From: Natronococcus occultus SP4
GTDB taxonomy: Archaea; Halobacteriota; Halobacteria; Halobacteriales; Natrialbaceae
NCBI RefSeq assembly: GCF_000328685.1
Contig: NC_019974.1
Span: 425,001 to 489,000 of the forward strand
DNA length: 64,000 bases
Reading direction: 5' to 3'
In this document: piece by piece, positions 34,708 to 42,124 of the stretch
Layout of the letters: each line of letters starts with the position of its first letter
Numbering within the stretch: position 1 is the stretch's first letter
Made by a program: the position numbers and the translations under genes
The notes under the pieces: generated by a model
The model's database searches: none
What the model saw: only the letters and a program-made list of their open reading frames with translations
Told to the model about the DNA's origin: nothing

Positions 34708-34716
34708 AACAACGCT

Positions 34717-34869
34717 ATGGCATACAGCTGCTCCACCTGCGACGAGTCGTTCCAGTCCGCGGCAGGCGTCACGCAACACGTCGCGCTCCACCACAACACC
34801 TGTGCCGTCTGCGACGACGAGTTCGACGACGCGGACGGCCTCCGCGAGCACGTTCACGCGAGCCACTGA
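34717..34869 (+). CDS. Tiny protein with two C2H2 zinc fingers
   Basis: A 50-residue protein. Finger one is C5-x2-C8 with H21-x3-H25, in YSCSTCDESFQSAAGVTQHVALHH. Finger two is C29-x2-C32 with H45/H47 and H50, in NTCAVCDDEFDDADGLREHVHASH. Both have the Cys2His2 layout of classical fingers, with short linkers. Haloarchaea carry many such small zinc-finger proteins. It has its own TATA-like box about 30 bases upstream and follows the HEAT-like gene by 130 bases. DNA, RNA or protein binding is possible. Confidence 0.78.
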   Translation: MAYSCSTCDESFQSAAGVTQHVALHHNTCAVCDDEFDDADGLREHVHASH

Positions 34870-34927
34870 CGACGAACGACAGCTTCGTTTTTAACGGTCG
34901 AGGCCGCCGAGAGCGAAACGCCCGCGA

Positions 34928-36124
34928 TCAGCAGTCGCAGTAGTCCGGCTCGCAACACTCGAGGTCCTCGACGATCATCCGTTTCTCCCGGTACTCCTCG
35001 AGCGGCCCCGTCTCGACCCCGAGTCGGTCGCCGAGCTCCTCGGCGACGACGGCGAAGCGCTGGCGGAACTTGTAGATAAAACAGAACTGCTGGCCGTTGT
35101 GTGCGACCTGCGGCCCGGCGAGGAACAGGCCTGGCGTCTCGGTCGATTCGTCCCGGTCAGTAAGCGCTGGGAACGAACCGTCGAACGCGAACAGATCCTC
35201 GACGACCGCGAGGCTTCCTTCGAACCCGGTCGCCAGGATCGGCGACACCCGGGAGCGGTAGCGGTCGCCGTCGCTCGCCGTCACCGCGTACCCCTCGTCG
35301 TCGCGTCCGATCTCCTCGATGCGAGCGTCGGCGACGAGCTCGATCGGCGCGCCGTCCTCGAGAGCCGTCTCGAGGCGCTCGCTCGTCCGCGGCGAAAGCA
35401 CCTCGCTCGGGTCGGGACTGCGGAACTGCCAGGTCCCCTCGTCGTCCAGCACCGTCACCGAGCGTCCCGCTTCGGCGAGTCCCAGCGCCGCGTCGATCCC
35501 GCTCTCTGCGCCCCCGACAACCACGACGTCGGCCGCGCCGTCGACCGCTGCGCCGGCGCCGTCGGCGGCAACCCGAGCCGCCGACCCGTCCTCGTTCGCG
35601 ACGCGATCCGCGTACCCCGCCCACGAGTCGACGGCCGCGACGTGAGTGCCGTGGACGGCGCCGTCGATCCCGGCATTCGAGGGGTACTGGTACTGGCCGG
35701 CGGCCCAGACGACGTAGCGGGCGCGGATCGGTCCCTCGTCGGTCTCGAGGACGAACCCATCGGTTTCGTCGGCCCCTTCGCGGACGACCGAGTCGACGTC
35801 GACGCCCGTCTCGACGGGCAGCTCGTGGAACTCCGCGACGGCCTCGAGGTACTCGGCGTACTGCTCGCCCGTGGGGTGTTCCCGATCGAGCGCCAGCGCG
35901 GGGGAGGTGTCGACCGTGATCGCGTTCAGATCGCGCACGCCGAAGGCGTTAGCGGGGAACGACGGCGTCAGCAGTCGCATCTCCTCGGGCCAGCTTCGGA
36001 AGGAGGCGCCGATCCGATCACGTTCGAGGACGGCGTACTCGACGTCGAGCCGTTCGAGCGCGACCGCGGTTCCGAGCCCGGCCGGGCCGGCCCCGACGAT
36101 CGCCACCTCGAGGGAGTCGTTCAT
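34928..36124 (-). CDS. FAD/NAD(P)-binding oxidoreductase with a Cys-rich C-terminal tail
   Basis: A 398-residue flavoprotein similar to CzcO/flavin-monooxygenase-type enzymes. The FAD fold is EVAIVGAGPAGLGTAVALERL (6-26) followed by the acidic VLERDRIGASFRSWPEEMRLLTPSFPANAFG, and the NAD(P) fold is VVVVGGAESGIDAALGLAEAG (about 212-232). The C terminus ends CCEPDYCDC, giving four cysteines in nine residues. Such a tail could bind zinc, iron or copper, which is unusual for this family. Upstream is an AT-rich element like that before the CobW gene. Confidence 0.8.
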   Translation of the reverse strand: MNDSLEVAIVGAGPAGLGTAVALERLDVEYAVLERDRIGASFRSWPEEMRLLTPSFPANAFGVRDLNAITVDTSPALALDREHPTGEQYAEYLEAVAEFHELPVETGVDVDSVVREGADETDGFVLETDEGPIRARYVVWAAGQYQYPSNAGIDGAVHGTHVAAVDSWAGYADRVANEDGSAARVAADGAGAAVDGAADVVVVGGAESGIDAALGLAEAGRSVTVLDDEGTWQFRSPDPSEVLSPRTSERLETALEDGAPIELVADARIEEIGRDDEGYAVTASDGDRYRSRVSPILATGFEGSLAVVEDLFAFDGSFPALTDRDESTETPGLFLAGPQVAHNGQQFCFIYKFRQRFAVVAEELGDRLGVETGPLEEYREKRMIVEDLECCEPDYCDC

Positions 36125-36304
36125 ACTGGATCGGTGAGTGTCGAGGTTTAATAATATTGTGTGAGAAGTTACTAAGAGATAGTATTATATCTGGACCGAA
36201 TAGCAAGGCTGGCTCGTGGAGCACCGATTCGCGGAGCTTTTAGCCGACCGGGGACTGGGATCGATATCGATGACTCGACAACCGCTCGAGCGGAGGTGGC
36301 TTCG

Positions 36305-37345
36305 ATGACGACCGACCTGACCGAGATCACCGTGATCGGAGACGACGACACCGGACTGGTCGCCCGCGTGACCAGCCTCCTGTTCGAGCGCGGAGCCAAT
36401 ATCGAGGACATAGACCAGGCGGTTCGGGACGATGTCTTCCGGATGAACCTCGCCGTCGACACCGCGGAAATGGTCTGTACCGAGGCGACGCTTCGGGAGG
36501 ACCTCCACGAGCTCGGCGAGGACCTCGGGCTCGACGTGCAGGTCCGGTTTCCCGCCGACCGTGAGACCCAGCGGATCGCGGTGCTCGGTACCAGCGAGAG
36601 CCACTGTCTGGAGGCGCTGTTCGAGGCCTGGGCGAACGACGAGCTCGGCGCCGACATCGGCGTGGTCATCGGCAACCACGACGACCTCGAACCCCTCGCC
36701 CAGCGGTACGACGTGCCGTTCCACGACATCGGCGACGAGAACGGCCAACAGAACGAGGCGCGGCTGCTCGAGCTGCTGGCGGAGTACGACGCCGACCTGA
36801 TCGTCCTCGCGCGGTACATGCGCATCCTCAGCCCGAACGTTGTCTTCCGCTACGAGGACCGGATTATCAACGTCCACCCCTCGCTGCTGCCCGCCTTCCC
36901 CGGCGCCGAGGCCTACCGCCAGGCCCTCGAGGAGGGTGTCCGGGTGGCGGGCGTCACCGCCCACTACGTCACTACGGATCTCGACCAGGGGCCGATCATC
37001 ACCCAGCGCGCGTTCAACGTCCCCGACGACGCCGACCTCGCGGAGATCAAGCGGCGGGGCCAGCCCCTCGAGGCCGACGCCCTGCTCGAGGCGGTGCGGC
37101 TCCACCTGAACGGCGACGTCTCGGTCCACCGCGGCCGAACGAGCGTCCGCGAGAACGAGCGTGATTACCAGCTGGGGCTGCCCGACGAGATGGACGAGCT
37201 CACCCCGGATCGACCGGTCGACGGGATCGCCGACGCCGTCACCGACGCCGACCCTATCACTGACGGCGACGCCGACGCGGCACCAGAAGAGAACGACGAG
37301 GACGACGCCGACCGGGAGACCGAGCCGGAACCGCCGGCGAGCTAA
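36305..37345 (+). CDS. purU: Formyltetrahydrofolate deformylase
   Basis: A 346-residue enzyme that splits 10-formyl-THF to THF and formate. The N-terminal ACT domain is EITVIGDDDTGLVARVTSLLFERGANIEDIDQAV (residues 7-41). The formyltransferase domain has VLARYMRILSPNVVFRYEDRIINVHPSLLPAFPG (including the catalytic N-H-D set), VAGVTAHYVTTDLDQGPIITQ and IKRRGQPLEADALLEAV. A 60-residue acidic tail follows. GGAGG at 36292-36296 sits 8 bases before ATG 36305, which decides that start. The gene is near a formamidase that also makes formate. Confidence 0.9.
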   Translation: MTTDLTEITVIGDDDTGLVARVTSLLFERGANIEDIDQAVRDDVFRMNLAVDTAEMVCTEATLREDLHELGEDLGLDVQVRFPADRETQRIAVLGTSESHCLEALFEAWANDELGADIGVVIGNHDDLEPLAQRYDVPFHDIGDENGQQNEARLLELLAEYDADLIVLARYMRILSPNVVFRYEDRIINVHPSLLPAFPGAEAYRQALEEGVRVAGVTAHYVTTDLDQGPIITQRAFNVPDDADLAEIKRRGQPLEADALLEAVRLHLNGDVSVHRGRTSVRENERDYQLGLPDEMDELTPDRPVDGIADAVTDADPITDGDADAAPEENDEDDADRETEPEPPAS

Positions 37346-37482
37346 CGCCGCCAGGTCTCGGGAGACAGTATCCGTTGCGGACGGTCTCGCGGTTTTCGAC
37401 GCCGCCGCTACTCACCGACGTTCGATCAGCTTCGGCGCGACCGCGACTCGCGTCGATCGCGCCGCGAGTTCGTTGGGACAGT

Positions 37483-37890
37483 CTAGACGTCGTTCGGATC
37501 GATCGTCACGCCCTCGAACAGCGGGTGGAGATCGTCGTCCAGCTGTGCCTTCAGGTCCTGAAGCTCGCCCTGGGTGAGCGTGGCCGCGATCGCGTCGGTG
37601 ACGCCGTCGGCAAACTGCTCGGCGTCGCCATCCTCGACGTCGGTTCCCTGGAGGTGGTTGCTGACGCGGTCGACGAACGCCTCGCGATCGTAGCCGGCGC
37701 CGTCGTGGTCGGCGTCCTCGACGATCGAGGCCAGCTCCGAGGGGAGCTGGGCGGCGACGTCCTCGGCCTCACCGCCCGTCAGCGTCTCGCCCAGCGTCTC
37801 GAGGACGGCCTCGCTGGCGATCTGTGCGCGATCGATCGTCTCGAGGTGACTCGCCTCCTGTACGAGCTTGTAGAATTCGTTTTCCTGCAT
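37483..37890 (-). CDS. DUF2267 family protein
   Basis: A 135-residue helical protein: MQENEFYKLVQEASHLETIDRAQIASEAVLETLGETLTGGEAEDVAAQLPSELASIVED, a pattern known from DUF2267. It then has a second, related half around RVSNHLQGTDVEDGDAEQFADGVTDAIAATLTQGELQDLKAQLDDDLHPLF. Two tandem DUF2267-like repeats fit the family. The function is unknown but the family is stress-associated in some prokaryotes. It converges on purU. Confidence 0.8.
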   Translation of the reverse strand: MQENEFYKLVQEASHLETIDRAQIASEAVLETLGETLTGGEAEDVAAQLPSELASIVEDADHDGAGYDREAFVDRVSNHLQGTDVEDGDAEQFADGVTDAIAATLTQGELQDLKAQLDDDLHPLFEGVTIDPNDV

Positions 37891-37930
37891 AGACGAGGAT
37901 TACACGGTGAGCAGTATCGGGGTTCGGCCC

Positions 37931-38077
37931 TCAGATGCAAGTCGCCTCATGATCGTTCTCGCCGTCGGCAAACGGCGACTCGGCGTCACCGGATGTCGCG
38001 GTATCGCCGCCGTGCCGGTCGTCGACATCCTCGAGGAACGCGCCGAGGTCGATCCGATCTACTGGCGCGAGCGTCAC
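37931..38077 (-). CDS. Candidate small acidic protein (48 residues)
   Basis: A minus-strand frame with the acidic, haloarchaeal-looking sequence LAPVDRIDLGAFLEDVDDRH...ESPFADGENDHEATCI. GTG 38077 would give 48 residues and an ATG at 38116 would give 61. The latter start shares the CCATGG of the formamidase gene and is unlikely. It fills most of the 224-base gap between the DUF2267 and formamidase genes. No family is recognised and no promoter is obvious. Confidence 0.35.
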   Translation of the reverse strand: MTLAPVDRIDLGAFLEDVDDRHGGDTATSGDAESPFADGENDHEATCI

Positions 38078-38114
38078 TGCGACGCTTATGCTTTCGCAGA
38101 TGGTACTCTTACCC

Positions 38115-39431
38115 ATGGCACAGCGAGAGGTCCAACAGGAGCTGTCGGTCGACCAGTACACGCTCGGGCTCGTCGGCCCCGACCAGGAGTGGGCGGGGAC
38201 CGTCGCCGACGGCGGACGGATCGAGACCTACACACCCCCGGGCTGCTGGGGCCCGATGATCACACCGGAGTTTCGCGGCGGTCACGAGGTCACCCGACCG
38301 ATCCGTGTCGAGAACGCCGAGGTCGGCGACGCCGTCGCGTTGAAGATCCGAGACGTCGAAGTGACGAGCCTCGCGACGAGTACGGGCTCGATGCGCGAGC
38401 GAACCGAGGCGTTCGGCGACGACCCGTTCGTCGACCACCGCTGTCCGGAGTGTGGCACCGAGTGGCCCGAATCGGTCGTCGAGGGTACGGGTGAGGACGC
38501 GATCCGCTGTGCGGAGTGTGGCGCCAACGCCTCCTCGTTTGGCTTCGAGTACGGCTACACCGTCGTCTTCGACGAGGATCACACGGTGGGGATCACGGTC
38601 GACGAGGACGCCGCGACCGACCTCGCCGAAGACGCCGCGGAGCTGATGGACATTCCCGACAACTCCCGGCAGCACCCGATCCTGCTGTACGCGCCCTCGG
38701 AGATGCCCGGCACGCTTGGTCGGCTGCGGCCCTTTATCGGCAACGTCGGAACGACGCCATCCGTGGAGCTGCCCGACTCCCACAACGCGGGCGACTTCGG
38801 CCAGTTCCTCCTCGAGACCGACCACGACTGGGGGCTCGAGAGCGAGGACGAACTCGAGGCTCGCACCGACGGCCACATGGATATCCCGCAGGTTCGCGCG
38901 GGCGCGACGCTGATCTGCCCGGTGAAAGTCGACGGCGGGGGCGTCTACGTCGGCGACCTCCACGCCAACCAGGGCGACGGCGAACTCTCCTTGCACACGA
39001 CCGACGTCAGCGGCACGGTGCGGATGGACGTCGAGGTGATCAAGGACCTCGAGATCGACGGCCCCGTCCTGCTGCCCAACGAGGAGGACCTGCCGTTCAT
39101 CAGCAAACCGTACAGCGAGGACGAGCTCGCGGCGGGACGCGAGCTGGCCGCCGACCACGACGTCGACCTGCTCGAGGAGACGGGACCGATCCAGGTCGTC
39201 GGGACAGGCGCGACGATCAACGACGCCACCGAGAACGCCTTCGACCGCGCCGGCACACTGCTCGGGATGAGCGAGGGCGAGGTGCGCTCGCGGTGTACGT
39301 TCACCGGCGGGGTCCAGATCGGTCGACTGCCCGGCGTCGTCCAGCTCGACATGCTCGCGCCGATGGACGTCCTTGAGGACCGCGGGATCGCCCACCTCGT
39401 TCGGGACCAGTACGACGTCCTCGACGCATAG
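38115..39431 (+). CDS. Acetamidase/formamidase family amidohydrolase with zinc-ribbon insert
   Basis: A 438-residue enzyme that hydrolyses formamide or short amides to ammonia and the acid. Family blocks are LGLVGPDQEWAGTVADGGRIETYTPPGCWGPMITPE, NSRQHPILLYAPSEMPGTLGRLRPFIGNVGTTPS, DIPQVRAGATLICPVKVDGGGVYVGDLHANQGDGE and PGVVQLDMLAPMDVLEDRGIAHLVRDQYDVL. A zinc-ribbon-like insert HRCPECGTEWPESVVEG...RCAECGANAS lies at about residues 110-140 and is not part of the minimal fold. The ATG at 38115 is used. Its product formate links it to purU. Confidence 0.88.
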   Translation: MAQREVQQELSVDQYTLGLVGPDQEWAGTVADGGRIETYTPPGCWGPMITPEFRGGHEVTRPIRVENAEVGDAVALKIRDVEVTSLATSTGSMRERTEAFGDDPFVDHRCPECGTEWPESVVEGTGEDAIRCAECGANASSFGFEYGYTVVFDEDHTVGITVDEDAATDLAEDAAELMDIPDNSRQHPILLYAPSEMPGTLGRLRPFIGNVGTTPSVELPDSHNAGDFGQFLLETDHDWGLESEDELEARTDGHMDIPQVRAGATLICPVKVDGGGVYVGDLHANQGDGELSLHTTDVSGTVRMDVEVIKDLEIDGPVLLPNEEDLPFISKPYSEDELAAGRELAADHDVDLLEETGPIQVVGTGATINDATENAFDRAGTLLGMSEGEVRSRCTFTGGVQIGRLPGVVQLDMLAPMDVLEDRGIAHLVRDQYDVLDA

Positions 39432-39460
39432 TCGACCCCGTGCTCGGTCGTCGAGCGTGA

Positions 39461-39691
39461 TCAGTCGGCTTCGTTGGTCTCGATGGTCGCGCGGTCCTCG
39501 CTCGAGACCGTGCCCAGCTGTGCGGATCGGTTCTCCGAGAGCAGCGGCGTGACGGCCAGTATCAGCATCGCGATCATAAACACCGCCAGCATCGAGAGAA
39601 CGACCGCCGTGACGCCGAACGGAACGATACTGGCGAGGAGACTGCCGGACGCGATACCCGCGAGGGATCCACCGAAACTGACGAGACTCAT
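39461..39691 (-). CDS. Small two-helix membrane protein
   Basis: A 76-residue protein with a small Gly/Ser-rich hydrophobic stretch (residues 3-25, LVSFGGSLAGIASGSLLASIVPFG) and a second helix (26-51, VTAVVLSMLAVFMIAMLILAVTPLL), then an acidic tail. The family is not recognised. It is convergent with the formamidase gene and divergent from the histidine kinase. Confidence 0.68.
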   Translation of the reverse strand: MSLVSFGGSLAGIASGSLLASIVPFGVTAVVLSMLAVFMIAMLILAVTPLLSENRSAQLGTVSSEDRATIETNEAD

Positions 39692-39825
39692 CGCTTTCGA
39701 CCACCCGTTTCGTATCGAGTGGCATGAGTGTTACTTTTCCGTGACCGACCTGCTGGAACCGCCGCCTGGCGTCGGACGGGTGGTGCGATCGAACGGCATT
39801 TACTCACGCAGCCGGACGTATTCGT

Positions 39826-40902
39826 ATGGAGATACCCGAGGGGCTGGGGTCACACGTCCTCGATACTCTCGCGCCGAACATCGCGGTGCTGGACGACGAG
39901 GGCACGATCCTGAGTACGAACGACGCGTGGAAGTCCTTCGCCGAGGAGAACGAACTCCAGCCACCGGTCGGCAGCGTCGGCGTCAACTACCTGGAGATCT
40001 GTGAGCACAGCGACAGTCCGCACGCCGAACAGGCGGCCGAAGGGGCTCGGGCCGTCCTCGATGGCGACCGGGAGACGTTCACCCTCGAGTACCCATGTCA
40101 CTCGACGGGTTCCCAGCGGTGGTTCCAGCTGACCGTCAGGCGCACGCGCTACGAGGACGAGCTGTACGCGATCGTCTCTTACCGGAACATCACCGAGCGC
40201 AAGTTGAGCGAACAGCGCGTCGAGGAGTCGAACGAACGCCTCCAGCAGTTCGCCTACGCCGTCAGCCACGACCTTCAGGAACCGCTGCGGATGATCACGA
40301 GCTACCTCGGGCTGATCGAGCGCCGCTACGAGGACGAACTCGACGAGGACGGCCAGGAGTTCATCGAGTTCGCCGTCGACGGCGCCGAACGGATGCGGGA
40401 CATGATCGAGGGGCTGCTCGAGTACTCCCGGGTCGAGACCCGCGGAGATCCGTTCGCGCCCGTCGACCTCGAGGCCGTCCTCGAAGAGGTCAGCACGGAC
40501 CTCCAGATGGCCGTCGACGACGAGGCCGGCGAGATCACGATCGAATCGCTGCCGACGGTCGAGGGCGACCGCAGCCAGCTCCGGCGGCTGTTCCAGAACC
40601 TGCTCGAGAACGGGATCACGTACTCCGGGGAGGAGCCCCCGCGGATCCGCGTCGAGGCCGAGGCAAGCGACGGCGAGTGGATCGTCGCGGTCAGCGACAA
40701 CGGGATCGGGATCGACCCGGAGGACCAGGACCGGATCTTCGACGTCTTCGATCGGCTCCACAGCCGCGAGGAGTACGAGGGGACGGGGATTGGGCTGGCG
40801 CTCTGTCAGCGGATCGCCGAACGCCACGGCGGGACCGTCGACGTCGAGTCCGAACCCGGCGAGGGGTCGACGTTTTTCGTGACGCTACCCGACGCCGAGT
40901 AA
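39826..40902 (+). CDS. PAS-type sensor histidine kinase
   Basis: A 358-residue soluble kinase. A PAS-like sensor spans about 12-125, followed by the H box YAVSHDLQEPLRMI with His148. The N box is LFQNLLENGITYSG, G1 is DNGIGID and G2 is GTGIGLAL near the end. The ELER...YEDELDEDGQEFIEFAVDGAERMRDMIEGLLEYSRV region is the usual phytochrome-type dimerisation and X box. No transmembrane helix is present, so it senses an internal signal. The 'SHDLQEPLR' sequence is the form common in light- and oxygen-responsive kinases. No response regulator is adjacent. Confidence 0.88.
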   Translation: MEIPEGLGSHVLDTLAPNIAVLDDEGTILSTNDAWKSFAEENELQPPVGSVGVNYLEICEHSDSPHAEQAAEGARAVLDGDRETFTLEYPCHSTGSQRWFQLTVRRTRYEDELYAIVSYRNITERKLSEQRVEESNERLQQFAYAVSHDLQEPLRMITSYLGLIERRYEDELDEDGQEFIEFAVDGAERMRDMIEGLLEYSRVETRGDPFAPVDLEAVLEEVSTDLQMAVDDEAGEITIESLPTVEGDRSQLRRLFQNLLENGITYSGEEPPRIRVEAEASDGEWIVAVSDNGIGIDPEDQDRIFDVFDRLHSREEYEGTGIGLALCQRIAERHGGTVDVESEPGEGSTFFVTLPDAE

Positions 40903-40943
40903 CGCCGACGGTCGCGACGCCGGGCTCGCCCCGTTCGGCGTGA

Positions 40944-41263
40944 CCCCAGTTCGTCCAGTGTCTTCGAGAACGAGACACCCCACCGTGTCCGGTGTCTCGA
41001 ATCTATCATCTCCGCGACCCGGTGTACCCCATCGTGTCCAGTGTCTCCCGAACCGGTTCGCGTGGCCTCACGTTGCTCTCCTCCCCACTACGTCCAGTGT
41101 CCGAGCTCGATCGAGTGTGGGTGAGAAGGAGCGGGTGTCGCGTCCTCGGAGTCGACTGATGGCTCGAACCGAGCAGACGCCACGATCGCCGTCGTCGCCG
41201 ATTAGGCGCCGCGATCGAGGTGGTGTTCGATCGCCTCGGTCATCCCCACCACGTCCACTGTCT
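40944..41263 (+). repeat. Five direct 20-base ORB-like repeats
   Basis: Five copies of CCCCANNNNGTCCAGTGTCT occur in one orientation, at 40944-40963, 40978-40997, 41027-41046, 41083-41102 and 41244-41263. Spacings are 34, 49, 56 and 161 bases. Read on the minus strand, each is ACACTGGAC plus a 4-base spacer plus TGGGG, the layout of a haloarchaeal origin recognition box (a dyad core with an adjacent G string). The fifth copy lies in the 3' part of the truncated orc1 gene. Spacings are not multiples of three, so this is DNA-level repetition, not protein coding. Confidence 0.7.
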
Positions 41264-41729
41264 CGTCGAGCGCCTCGAGCAACAGGTCGGGGTTCGTATC
41301 GAGGGAGTACTCGTAGTACCGCCCGCCGACCTCGCCTTTGTTCCGTTCCACCCGGCTCGCGATTCCGAGCATCGCAAGCTCGTTGAGGTGATCCCGCATC
41401 CGGCGCAGAACCAGCGAGTCGGCCGCCGCCCGATCGCAGACGATCTCGTAGCGATCCTGGATATTCCGGGCCCGCGTCGGCGTGTCGCCCTCCTCGTGGA
41501 GCATCACCAGCGCGTAGAGAACGAGATGACCCTGCTGGGTGAGCCCCGCAACGCCGTCGACGATACGACTCCGTTCGAGCGACGCCCGCGCCTCGTCGAC
41601 GTGGGCCTCCGTGATCTGCTCGACCCCGCGAGTCGTCGAGCGGTAACCGACCCTTTCAATTTTGAAAGTCGACCGCCGATCCGGAGCGGTCCCGGCCCGC
41701 TGTGCAGCCGTCTCGTTTTCGATTCTTCC
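41202..41729 (-). pseudogene. C-terminal fragment of orc1/cdc6 replication initiator
   Basis: The frame encodes the winged-helix part of Orc1/Cdc6. It reads EQITEAHVDEARASLERSR, then GLTQQGHLVLYALVMLHEEGD, then RARNIQDRYEIVCDRAAADSLVLRRMRDHLNELAMLGIASRVERNKGEVGGRYYEYSLD. The AAA+ ATPase domain is missing. Upstream the frame stays open to about 41729, but it holds no Orc ATPase sequence and no ATG. A GTG-ATG at 41507 could give a 101-residue wHTH product. Five ORB-like repeats lie at its 3' side. It is a remnant or a possible DNA-binding decoy. Confidence 0.72.
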
Positions 41730-41798
41730 CTATCCACGAACGTGGATTCAAAACGAAAGCCGAAAGCGTTTTTGAGCACGGATACGGGGTAACGGATA

Positions 41799-42050
41799 AT
41801 GACGGCCTACACCGCGACGGTGACCGTTCGACTCAAACGCGGCGTCCTCGACCCCGAGGCCGAGACCACGAAACAGGCCCTCAAGCGGCTGGGATTCGAA
41901 CTCGAGGCGCTGCGATCGGCCGACCGCTTCGAGATCGATCTCGAGGCCGACTCCGACGAGGACGCCCGCGAGCGCGCCGACGAGATGGCCGAACGACTGC
42001 TCGCGAACCCGACCATCCACGACTACGACGTGGAGGTCGACGAGCGGTAG
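41799..42050 (+). CDS. purS: Phosphoribosylformylglycinamidine synthase subunit PurS
   Basis: An 83-residue PurS subunit, MTAYTATVTVRLKRGVLDPEAETTKQALKRLGF, with the SADRFEIDLEADSDEDARERADEMAERLLANPTIHDYDVEV ending. It links PurQ and PurL in the three-part FGAM synthase. The ATG at 41799 is about 20 bases after a TTTTTGAGC promoter-like stretch. Its stop TAG is followed at once by an ATG (42051) of a 20-codon frame that overlaps the purQ start. Confidence 0.93.
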   Translation: MTAYTATVTVRLKRGVLDPEAETTKQALKRLGFELEALRSADRFEIDLEADSDEDARERADEMAERLLANPTIHDYDVEVDER

Positions 42051-42124
42051 ATGACGGTCTCGATCACGACGACCGAGACCGTCGGTCGCAACACCGCGGG
42101 GTGGCGACTGTGACGGTCTCGATC
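42051..42124 (+). repeat. Duplicated purQ start and 20-codon spacer frame
   Basis: The 14-mer TGACGGTCTCGATC appears at 42052-42065 and again at 42111-42124, the latter being the start of purQ. The first copy begins an ATG frame (42051-42113, MTVSITTTETVGRNTAGWRL) that starts directly after the purS stop and ends in a TGA overlapping the purQ GTG. It looks like a local duplication of the purQ start that may still couple translation of purS and purQ. Confidence 0.5.

Noticed and set aside
37931-38116. 61-residue version of the candidate small protein starting at 38116
   Set aside because: Its ATG lies inside the start codon region of the formamidase gene; the shorter GTG 38077 version is the only one retained, at low confidence.
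40944-41263. CRISPR array
   Set aside because: Repeats are only 20 bases with four variable central positions, the spacing is irregular (34 to 161 bases) and there are no cas genes.
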